Below are positions 35,426 through 46,007 of a stretch of 64,000 nucleotides of DNA, piece after piece (position 1 is the stretch's first letter; each line of letters opens with the position of its first letter). Under the pieces are notes generated by a model, which was not told the origin of the DNA, did no database searches, and was given only the letters and a program-made list of their open reading frames with translations. The position numbers and the translations under genes were made by a program. The stretch is from Lindgomyces ingoldianus (lineage: Eukaryota; Ascomycota; Dothideomycetes; Pleosporales; Lindgomycetaceae). The stretch is taken from contig NW_022985229.1 of assembly GCF_010093535.1 (NCBI RefSeq), forward strand, positions 112,208 to 176,207, written 5' to 3'.

Positions 35426-38400
35426 ATTAAGAGTCTCAGTGCCTCCATCGATACAAAATGGCCACCCAGCCTCCTCGAGACGCGACAGTCGTCCTTCGAG
35501 ACCACACCGACTACAGAGCCTGGATGATGCAGCTGCAATCGAGATGTGTAGCGCACAGCATCTAGCCGCAAGTGGATCCTAAGTTGACCATCCAAATGAT
35601 CTCCAAACCAAGAGCTCCAGAGATGCCGCTAATAGCTAAGTTTTCACCAGCCTCTAACGTTGAAACGCCTACGCACATGAACAAGCTATTAACAAGCAGT
35701 GTCAGAGCCTTTAAAGAAGCCATTAAATACTACAAGATTAAGGCTAACAAGTACAAGAGTAATAGACATAATTATAAAAGAGAGTAATTAAGCCTCTAAC
35801 AGATTATTGTCTTTATCTAGTTAACAGTTAGCCCGCATCTGTAGTGTACATGCTGTTCCCTAGATTAACTACTTAGACAGTAGATTATAAACCTTAAAGC
35901 TATAGTAGGTGTTAATAACTAATTTAAACAAGAACACGTGCGCAACTAATATAATACATCTCTAAAGCTGCTAAGAAACGCAAGCATATAGAACCTATAG
36001 CTAGCAGAGTATGATTACGCTGCTATAGAAGTAGAGACACAAAATGTTCTAGAAACAACGCAGTTTAATGCTGTTACAAAGAACTTTCTAACTACTATAA
36101 ATAAAGTTGCCTCTTATTAGTCTACAACTTTTTAGGAAAGCAGACAGTTTACACTAAACATAAATTAGAAAGAAATAATAAAGCGCTTTTAAAAACATAT
36201 AATGTTAAATTATCTAATATACATAAAAAAGCATAAAGCTGCCTTTATAACAGATAACTTATTATATCTTACTAAAAGTAAGAAAACTACCTAGGGCACA
36301 AATAGAGACGCCTATAGTGCAGAAGTTACAATGTTAAGAAAACAGAGTAGACCTTAATATTAATGTTATTAAAAGATAACAGGAAGTTATTTTTAAGCTA
36401 AAAACCTGCTAAAACAGGAGGCACTAAATGTCCTACATGCAGACACATCTATGCACTAAAGGACTGCTTCTATGTCTATCTAGACAGAGCACTAGACTAG
36501 TAGATGCTAAATAAGAGAGTTAAAAAGCTTATAGCATTAAAGCGCAAGCACAACTTAGAATTTTAAGGCCTACTTAGAGGGCAGCGCAGACATAATTTAA
36601 AAATACTAACCTTAAAGAGTTTACATACACCTATGCTAGAGATATAAGAAGACTAACTTAAAAGCTAAGAAGTATTAAGAATTAAAGCAGCTATATTACT
36701 AGCTATAGTTAATTTAAACTAGAACAGATATTTACTAAGAGAATTATTTATCCTTAACTTAGGCTTAACATGCTATATTATAAATAATTTTAATTAGATC
36801 TATAACTATTGTTTACTAACACTAGAACACTTTATCTAGTCTAGAAACTCTTATGTATAGATTTAAAGCTACAAATTAATTACACTAAGCTTAAAAAGTA
36901 AGCATAGAACACATAGTTAAGCATACAGTCTTGTACTACATAACGCTGCACTGTGCCTAGACCTGCTGTGCAACCTAGTCTTGTTCTGCTTACTACAATA
37001 GAAAGGAATCTAGTAGGACACATAAGCAAAGCTAACTGCTTTAAAGGCTTTAGATAGGACAATAATTAGAGATCTTATAGAGATCTATAGCTAATAGGTG
37101 TTAGAGTACTATCTACTACAGGAGGGCTTATATTATACACACATAATTAACACAAGAACTAAACATAGTCTATAAAAGGCATCTATAGAGCTATAGCATA
37201 AGCATCTTAGATACCCTAGACTAGCTACACTTTAACACCTTATGTAGTAAGCTAAGGGGGTGTAAATTAAAGGAATTATAATAGTCTAATGTAACTTATG
37301 TAGCAAAGCTAAAATATAATAATAAATTAGCTGCACACTATAAAGCAGTAATAGTAGACGTAGTAAGAGCCTGTTAATTAATTTCTATGCATACAAAGCA
37401 TAAAGCATTATAACAGAGCAGAGTTAAATGCTAATTACTAACAAGTATTCTAGCCTCTAGTAGAACCTCTACTTTAAGAATAATAGGCTTGCTAAATTAA
37501 TTATTAAAGCTTTTATAATTTTTATTCTCTTTCTAAAGAACTATTATAATATTACTATAAAAGTTATTAAAGCTAATAATAAAATTATAACAGTAAAACT
37601 ACATGTAAAACACTAGCTAGCATTACATAAAATAACTGTTAAGCCTTTAGCACTAGATACACAAGCCTAGAACAGAGAAGCTAAACGCTTAGAAGGTGTA
37701 AATAAGGAGAAGTTATAGGCTATGTAACTAGATGCTAACCTACTATAGAACATATAGCTATACATTACTAGAGCTAGCGTATACCTATACAATTAGACGC
37801 TAAACTATGCTAATAACTAGAAGACACTATATAAAATCTTTTTTACTTAAGCAGCTCTAAATAATAAAGTTGTTACATTAATTTAAAAGCTAAGCCTTAC
37901 ACATTTAAAAGCTTACAGCTGTAAAGTATTTATAATAACTAATAACACACATTAGAATAAATCTAAGCTATAAAGGCTAGACTTAAAGGTGTAGATTAGA
38001 TATCTAGTTAGGTACTAATTATTAAACATTTACTGTGTATAGATACTACTACTAGTAAAAGTAATTTATACACATAACATTATTTTTAATAAACACTTAA
38101 TCTTTAGTAGTAAGCCTAAAGACCTAATAAATAACCTTATACGCAACACAGTAAAGAAAATTACTATATATATTAGAATAATTAAGCTTCTAACACTTAG
38201 TTATTAGCTAGAGATAGAGTTATTTTATAAAGACAACACTATAGATAATACATTAAATTTTAATAAAGTAGACCTACTAGGCTACTATTAAGGAAGAAAG
38301 ATTAGAGATAACTATCTGTCTTCTCTAAATACTCTGCTACCTACAGCATTGCTTATGCAGCTAATAGCTAGAGCAGCACTAAAGCTAAGCTAAATAAAGT

Positions 38401-40295
38401 TGTTAAAGACTATACTATAGGCTGCAGCCTTTATAGCTAGCATAAGATCTAGAAGTGTAAGAAAGTATAGCAGCAAGACGCTAAATAAAGCAGCATTAAT
38501 AAGAATGCTATTTAAAAGAAAGACACTTTATAAAAGCTAGCTGCTACCTTTGCTATTAACTTAAAAGCAACTAAAGGAGCACTCTCTACATAAAATGTTT
38601 AAGGCAGCAGAAAGAACGCACTTAGACAGTTATTAGATAATAAAATTCTAGACAGAGGTCTAGACAAAGCTAATTAAGGCAGCTAGACAGCAGATTCTAG
38701 ATTGTATGTAGGTGTACACCTATAAGCTTAATAAGCACTATAGATTATAAAGATGTAAGGCGTAACTAGTAGTCTATAGTAATTAACAGAGAAACATTAC
38801 TACACAAGATACCTACTCTGCCACTCTAGCAGGATGCTTATTTTAAATGCTAATAGCAATATCTGCACACTTTAACTTAAAGCTTAAATAATATAATGTA
38901 ACTAACATGTTTATACATGCAGCAATTAACTGCAATATCTACATGCAGATGCTAAAAAGCTATTAGAAACTAGGTATAATACTAAAGCTTTAAAAGGCAC
39001 TATATAGCCTGTAAATTTCTTCTTTACTCTAGTAACACTATTTTATAACAACTCTTAAAGGCCTTAGGTTCTTAGCTGTCCTACATAAACTCTACTACAT
39101 AGCTAAAGCTAGAATATTTGTCTTGTTCTATGTAGACAACCTTATTATTATGTACAGAAAAGGCTCTAAAGTAGATGCACAGCGTGTAGTAAACTAGTTA
39201 CAAGAGAAGTATACCCTAACAGAAGGCAAGGACCTATAATAGTTTCTAGAAGTTAAGATTATTAGAGATTAACAGCAACAAATAATTTAGCTGTTATAGG
39301 CCTTATATATTAATAAGATAGCTAGGCTAGCTAACAGAAAGAACCTGCAGCATGCTACACCTATAAGTAGGATTAAACTTATGCTGCAATCTAGTTTTAT
39401 AACTCTATTAAAAGTAAATTAATATTAGTAGAAGATTAGATCTCTGCTCTTTGCAGCAGTTACTATAAAACTAGACATTGCCTTTACTACATCACGCCTT
39501 GCACAGTTTCTCACAAATCCCGCATCTAACTATTAGGATGCAGCTGATTAAGTCATCCTGTACCTACATGCAACACAGACGTACGCACTCTAATTAGAAG
39601 AAGAAGACTACCTTATAGTAGTAAGCAATGTGTTATTTATAGATAATACACTAGATAAAAAGAGCTTTTAGGGCTATGTTATTTAACTATTTAGCAGATA
39701 GATTACATAGTAAGTAAATAAATAAGATACAGTTACAACGTCTATAACAGAAGCAGAATTACTTGCACTATTCTAAGTTGCTAAAGAAGCTATGTTTATA
39801 AAAATGCTTTTTAACAAACTGTAGGTTAAGCTGCCTAATTTAACTATTATAATTTAGTGCAACAACAAGCAGACAATCTAACTAGTAAACAAAGAGATAT
39901 CTTAACTTTAAACTAAGCTCTAACATATTAACATCTATAACTACTAGCTCTGACAGGAAGTCTCTTAACAAACAATTAAGGTTGTCTATCTCCCCTCTAG
40001 TAAGATGCTTGCAGACAGACTTACTAAAGCGCTTCTAGCTAGCAAATAGCTAAGCTTTCTTTAGCAAATTCGGCTAGTTGACGTCAGGGAGAGGATAGTT
40101 AGTTAGGAAGCGGATATGGAAGAGATTGAAGCAAGAATAGAAGCCCTGGAAGCATACTAAGATTGCGCAATCAGGAACCAGCTTAAAGCATGTCTAAGCT
40201 GAGGGGGTGTGTCAGATATGCGCACCTACTGTTAAGACAGGAGGAACGTTTGACGAAAGCTGCTACATAGTACGAGCAATAAGCTCGAACAGTAT

Positions 40296-40371
40296 GTTGC
40301 TGCAAATTGCTGCATGTTGCAGCATTTTGCAGCATTTTGCAGCATGTTACAGCATTTTGCAGCATTTTGCA
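40296..40371 (+). repeat. 10 bp minisatellite in the Copia-A 3' LTR (about 7 units)
   Basis: The same TTGCAGCAWK unit as in the other LTRs. The count may be too low because the assembly gap lies just downstream. Confidence 0.85.
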
Positions 40372-40421
40372 AGCTGGTCGCGCATAGGGCTAGTGCGCGA
40401 GGGACTCGGATCGGAAAAACA

Positions 40422-40431
40422 NNNNNNNNNN
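40422..40431. other. Assembly gap (10 N) flanked by a 58 bp direct repeat
   Basis: The 58 bp before the gap (40364-40421) recur immediately after it (from 40432). This pattern suggests two contig ends that overlap but were not merged, rather than missing sequence. Confidence 0.85.
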
Positions 40432-42125
40432 ATTTTGCAAGCTGGTCGCGCATAGGGCTAGTGCGCGAGGGACTCGGATCGGAAAAACAAAAGCCGAGCA
40501 ACACGAGTAGAGCAGAAAAAAGGATCGATAAATCAATACAATCAATCATCATCCCATACATCATATCTAAACCCATCATTCATCTCAGGAAGCCTAGAAA
40601 CAGTGCTTCAATCTAACAAAGTTAAACAGCGCTTAGGTTAAGTAGGGACAGAAAAAGAAGCAGGAATTAGAAGAGGCAGAAAAAGAGGTAAAGCGTTGTG
40701 CTGTAAGCTTAAAAAGGCTACAGGTAATTTGCACCTGCTAGAACTAGTGTTAGAAGCAACTTAGTCTTTTTAAAAGTTAAAGGGTAAAATATCTAGAAGA
40801 AGACCTTTTATTACTAGATAAGATTAAAGCACTTAAGGCAGAGGCAGCAGGCCTTCCTTCTTCTTAGCCTGCGTTAAAGAGTCGCAGGCTTCCCACATTG
40901 CAGCTATCTAGTGTTGCTAAGGTGCCTTTAGCTAACAATAGTGTTTTCTAGTCTAGGGAACTTTCTCTAGGCTAGTTCTAGTTAGAAAGAACGCCTAATA
41001 ATCTTAAAAAAGCTATAGAGCGTTTGTTAAGTTCTTAATAAGTTTCTATATGCTTTTACTAGTAGGCTATCTTTTTTATTTTACTAAGAATTCTTTTTTA
41101 TTTCTAGTGTTAAGTATATGTTCTACTTTATATTCTACTTCTATATCTTTCTAACTAGTTGTTAAAAGAGGTATTTCTTTTAATGCCTTTTTAAGCTTTA
41201 AGATGTAGAACTATAAGTGTATGCGTATTTCTTCTAGTAGCTTAAGCTTATAGTGTTCTTATTTTATCTATAATACTTTATAAGGTCTAATATGTTTGTT
41301 AGTAAGTTTTTATAAGAGTCTAGAAGTGCAGAAGTTTTTTGTTTTAAGGTAAACATAATCTCTAGGGTAGATTTCTAGACTTAGTTGTTAAATCTTATTT
41401 ACATTTTATTTTATTATTTTATAGCTAGCGTTAGCTTTAATTACTAATTTTTAATGTAGATTTAATAAGTACAACAGACAGTTAACTGTTTTTAGTAGGT
41501 CTGTTAGTTAGTTTCTATAAAGCGTGTAGCAAAAGTAGTAGCTAAAATTAGCTTTATAAGGTGTTTTCTTTGTTATAGCTAATTTTACTGTGTTAATTGC
41601 TAGTTATGCTATAAAAAGCTATTCTGCCTAATTATCTTAGTTATAGGATATGTATTTTCTTAAATACCTTTCTACTTCTGCGTTTACTTATTTAGTTTGT
41701 CTATCTATCTGCAGGTAATATGCTGTAGACAAGCTCTGTTCTATTTCTAAGAGTTTTATAGCAGCTTCCTAGAACTTGCTTATAAACAACTTATTTTAGT
41801 TAAAGATAATAATCTATAGGCAACTATAGACTAAAACTATGTTTTGTTTAAATTTATATAAGAATTCTTTAGCTGTTATACTTTTCTTAAAAAGCTATAA
41901 CGTACTTCACAGGCAAGTTGCTTACACACCTAAGTTGCTTACTTTTGCTAAGACCCTACTAAACTACCCTTCCTACACTAATGCATTCCCTACAACACTA
42001 CTTAGACGCGCTAAAAGAATGTTAGATACAGCTTATGCTCTAAGCTTTTAAACAAGACATAAAACTCTTAAAGAAATGTGCTACAGCTATAGGCAAGGTC
42101 TTATAAAAGATAATAAATAACTATA

Positions 42126-43240
42126 ACGTACCTAACAGGTTGGCCGGCCACACAGGTTGGCCGGCCACTTTTGCTAAGCCCCCACTAAACTCTACCTATC
42201 TACATAATGCCTTAACAACAACACTAGATTAAATCTTCTAAAGAACGTTAGATATAGCTTGCTCTTTAGGCTCTTAAATAAGACTTAAAACTCTCCTTGC
42301 AACGCGCTGCAGCTATCTATAATGTCTCTTACACAACACTAAGCAATTAACGCGCTAGACAGCCTTCACAAGCAGAATGCTAGCCTAAATTAAGGAATCT
42401 AACTAAGCTTAAGAAGAAGGTAGTTGTTAAGTACATACTTAAGCTTATTACGCGCGGATTTCCCCCTAGGCTTGCAGCTGTAGCTGATATAGCTAATTCC
42501 TTGCCCGCAGAGCGCAATCTAGGCCAGGTTAGCTTAAACTAGACTAGTATGTGGGTTAAGCACTGCCCTAAGTTCACAATAAAGTTTAATTATAAGTATA
42601 ATTATAAGAGAGCGCTTTATAAGGATCTAGAGGTTATCTAGGGCTAGTTTCGCCTAGTAGCTAACATAAAAGCTAAGTACAGTATCTAGAATAAAGACAG
42701 GTATAACTTTAATAAGTTAGGCTTTATAATAGGCTAGATATTAACTAGAGCAGTTGTTACAGCTTTAGAGAGATAAGAACAGCTAAAGGCAATATAGCAA
42801 GGTAATAGAGAGTAGATAACAGTTATCTAGGGCATTAATGTAACAGGGTGGGCTATAAGATTACAAAGCTTTAAGCGGCAAATAAGGCTACCACGTGACG
42901 TAGATTACATAAAAGGAAGCAGATTTAAGTAAAAGAGACCTTAATAGTTAAGGATAGGGCTTGTCTAACTGCTCTAAAGGAGTTTAAAGCGCGTAGTAAT
43001 AGGAAGAAGCTAAAGACGCAGGAGCGCGCTAAAGGAGGTAAGCTAAGTTAAAGGCAATATAGGTAGTGCAATTAGACTAGGCATAACTTACGTACATGTA
43101 AGCAAGTAGTAGAAGTAGACTTTAAATAATATCTTGTGTTGTATTACTTTATACAGGGCTAAAGTGGGCTGTTTTGCGAGAGAATAGGGTGGTTTTAGTG
43201 GGGGCTTGGCAAAAGTGGCCGGCCAACCCGTTAGGTACGT
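42126..43240 (+). mobile_element. Pogo-2 internal-deletion derivative, 1115 bp
   Basis: Termini open ACGTACCTAACAGG with a GGCCGGCC-containing module repeated twice on the left but only once on the right; TA-flanked. The left part keeps the best pogo-like transposase text in the window on the + strand: AAVADIANSLPAERNLGQ near 42475, then KYNYKRALYKDLEVI, FRLVANIKAKYSI and YNFNKLGFIIG (42590-42740), and AVVTALER with a GNRE block (about 42750-42815). These match the Fot1/pogo layout of helix-turn-helix plus DDE. About 740 bp, including most of the DDE core present in the copy at 48098, is deleted after 42840. Confidence 0.87.
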
Positions 43241-43346
43241 TAGCACTAGATAACCTTTATAAGCTAATTCTACAGCTAAATTACAGAGGCTAGGCAATAA
43301 AAAAAAGCAGGTAATTGTTAAGACTATACTTAAGTTATATGCGCAA

Positions 43347-43561
43347 TGTGACGGTGCTGCTTGTCAAGCTCCGCTGCTAGTCACATGATCTCGCTAAGGG
43401 TTAAGCAAGCGCGCTAGCGCCTTGGCGCTGCGCAAGCTTTTCTCTCGCGAAAACCCTTCGCCTCCTTCACTCCCCATCCTAGTTTAGCTGAAATAGAGCC
43501 GACCTACTCTACCTTGCTTCCCCAGCTCCATACAGTAGTAGAGACAGTGCTTGTCATCACA
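43347..43561. repeat. Solo LTR, 215 bp, un-RIPed
   Basis: TGTGACGG to GTCATCACA with a perfect CGCAA duplication (43342-43346 and 43562-43566). It is GC-rich with many CpG sites, in contrast to the surrounding Pogo-1 arm. It matches no other LTR in the window. The strand cannot be decided. Confidence 0.85.
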
Positions 43562-46007
43562 CGCAAGGAATTTCCTCTTAGATAGCATTTATAGCTAATA
43601 TACCTAATTCTTTACACGCTAAGCGTAATCTAGGCTATGTTTACATAAACTAGCCTAGTACATTTATAAAGCGTTATTTAGAGCTTAAAGTAAAGTTTTA
43701 AGCGTAAGTATAGTTAAGAGATATTTAGCTAATTATAAACCCTGTCTTGCTAAACTTGTATGTGTTATTATTCTAGATGCTACACTTAGCTTTAATATTC
43801 TCTATAAGGCTAAACCTGCCTTAAATTACCCTAGGACTCTTACAGAGGGCTCTCTTATAGTTATACTTACGCTTAAATGTTACTTTAAGCTCTAAATAAC
43901 GCTTTACAAACATACTAGGCTAGTTTATGCAAACATAGCCTAGATTACGCTTAGCGCGTAAAGAATTAGCTATATTAGCTATAAATGCTATCTAAGGGGA
44001 AATTCCTTACGCATATAACTTAAGTATAGTCTTAACAATTACCTGCTCCTTTTTATTACCTAGCCTTTATAATTTAGCTGTAAAATTAGCTGATAAAGGT
44101 TATCTAGTGCTATAGTTATTTATTGTCTTTTATAAGACCTTGCTTATAGCTGCAGCATGTTTCTTTAAAAGTTTTATGTCTTGTTTAAAAGCTTAGAGCG
44201 TAAGCTATATCTAACGTTCTTTTAGCGCGTCTAAGTAGTGTTGTAGGGAATGCATTAGTGTAGAAAGAGTAGTTTAGTAGGGTCTTAGCAAAAGTAAGCA
44301 ACTCAGGTGTGTAAGCAACTCGCCTGTGAAGTACGTTATATATAAGAATTTTATAGTCTTATCTAAAGCAACTGTTATTATGTTGCAGAGTCTTTCTATT
44401 TCTAGCTTATAAGATAGTAGTAACTTAGTAATAAAGTCTATTATTATTATTGTCTAGAGTTGTGTACAGGCTTTTATAGATTGTAAATATCTATAAGTTT
44501 TATGCCCTCTAGCATTATTTTTATTGCAGATGTTACATTTATAAAGAATTTCTATACATAGCTGTTTTAATTACAGGATGTTTTGTAGAATTATAGCTTA
44601 AATCTTTTTCTAGAGCGTTCTAATTCCTCGGTGTCTAAACATAGAGGCCTTGTAGTATTCTCTAACAACGTTCTTCTATCTCTACTCTGCTATTATAAGG
44701 GAATATATTATTTCTTCTAGATCTAGGCTGTTATAGACTAATCTTTTAGAGGTTTCTTTAAATATTGCAAATTCCTTTATGTCTTCTTTATTTTCTTTAA
44801 AGTAGTTAGCTTGTCTGCTTAAGGCGTTTACTTGCTAATTATTAGTGCCTACTACGTGCTTTATTACAAAGTTAAACTAGGCTAGCTCTATTACCTATTA
44901 TACATGCATAGGCAACAGCTTCTTAGTTGTTAAGAAGGTAACTAGATTAGTGTAATTAGTGTATATAATAAATTCTTAGCTAGTTCTTTATAGTTTTAGT
45001 TTTTATGCTTTTAGCACATTTACTATAGCTTTTAATTCCTTATCTAGAATAGTGTACTTTTATTTAGATAGGGAGAATTTTGTAGAATAGTATGCTATAG
45101 GATGCTATCTTTTGTTTTCCTACTTCTAGAGAAACACTGCCCCTTTAGCTTTTTATAATGCATTAGTATGTAGCTTAGTTTCTAGTGTTAAGTTATACAT
45201 CTATATTACTAGTTTACTTATTATTGTTCTTTTAAGTTCCTAAAAGGCTTCTTCTATCTAGAGATTCTAAACAAACTTTAAGTATAGTCCTTTCTTTATT
45301 AAAGCGTTTGTAAGGGGTAGCGTAATTATTAAGTAGTTCTTAATTATGCGTTGCATGTATCCTGTTAGGCTAAGCAATTCTTAGACCTTTTTTACACTTA
45401 TAAGCGTTAGCTATTCTAGGACTTTCTCTACTTTTATAAAGTTTATTTTTACTTCTTCTTTGTTAATAATAAATCTAAAGTACTTAGTCTCTTGTACATT
45501 AAATTTACATTTTAAAAGTTGTAGATAGAGTCTGTATTTTTGTAACTAGTCTAGTACTAGTTTTACTTTTGCTATATAGTCTAGTTTATTGCCTTTTGTG
45601 TAGATAAGGATGTTGTCTAAGTATACTAGTACAAAGATATCTAGGTATAGGTTAAGTGCAGTGTTAATTACCCTCTAGAAGGTAGCTAGGGCGTTAGTTA
45701 GCCTAAATAGCATAATAAAGAGCTTATATAAGCTTTCTATAGTTTAAAAGGCTGTTATCTATTTATAGCCTTCTTTTATTCTTATCTTGTTAAACCTATC
45801 TTAAATGTTAAACTTTATGTAATGTTTAGTTTTATAAAGTTAGTTTATAATATCTTATATAAGAAGAAGCAGAAACTAATTTTAAATAGTATTCTTATTA
45901 AAGGTTTAGTATTCTTAGCAGACTTTAATCTTTTCTTCTTTCTTTTTTATAAACACTACTGCTAATGCTATTAGGCTGTTGCTTTCCTATATATGTCGTC
46001 TTAGAAT

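Larger units (their letters stand above)
35005..40618 (+). mobile_element. Copia-A LTR retrotransposon, complete structure with RIP-broken coding
   Basis: LTRs at 35005-35425 and 40210-40618 enclose a + strand Ty1/Copia polyprotein region, with a perfect AAGTT duplication (35000-35004, 40619-40623). Gag begins at ATG 35458: a short un-RIPed frame reading VVLRDHTDYRAWMMQLQSR, typical of Copia gag, hits a stop within 40 codons. The RT box reads FYVDNLIIM at 39126-39152, with the second Asp of YVDD now Asn. RNase H near 39855-40110 includes KMLADRLTKALLASK. A GAGGGGGTG polypurine tract precedes the 3' LTR. Coding between about 35700 and 40050 is heavily RIP-ed, while LTRs and leader are not. A solo LTR of the family lies at 23061. 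It inserted into Gypsy-2 copy Z. Confidence 0.93.
40210..40618 (+). repeat. Copia-A 3' LTR, containing an assembly gap
   Basis: 409 bp as written, TGTCAG to TCTAACA. It includes ten N at 40422-40431 and a 58 bp segment present on both sides of the gap, so its true length is uncertain. Without the gap and repeat it would be about 341 bp, the difference from the 5' LTR being fewer minisatellite units. Confidence 0.88.
41900..44336 (-). mobile_element. Pogo-1 foldback derivative (third copy) carrying two insertions
   Basis: TA-flanked (41898-41899, 44337-44338). After subtracting the nested Pogo-2 derivative (1115 bp plus TA) and the 215 bp solo LTR with its 5 bp duplication, the element is exactly 1100 bp, the same as the other two foldbacks. 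The loop carries transposase sequence on the minus strand, as in the copy at 31470. Confidence 0.86.
40619..46007 (-). mobile_element. Gypsy-2 copy Z, chromovirus pol remnant (nested)
   Basis: Minus-strand pieces at 40619-41899 and 44337-46007 flank a foldback insertion. Reverse transcriptase (about 45300-45985) reads PIALAVVFIKK, FRLTNAPAAFQR and, at 45597-45630, VYLDNILIYT. RNase H and integrase follow toward lower coordinates. At 41030-41400 the integrase C-terminus includes YPRDYVYLKTKN and a decayed chromodomain (KEFLVK, stop, KR), which places it in the chromovirus branch of Ty3/Gypsy. All frames carry RIP stops. A moderately preserved, charged + strand segment at 40625-40990 remains unexplained. 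The 5' part is missing at the junction with Gypsy-1 copy 2 at 46008. Confidence 0.82.
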
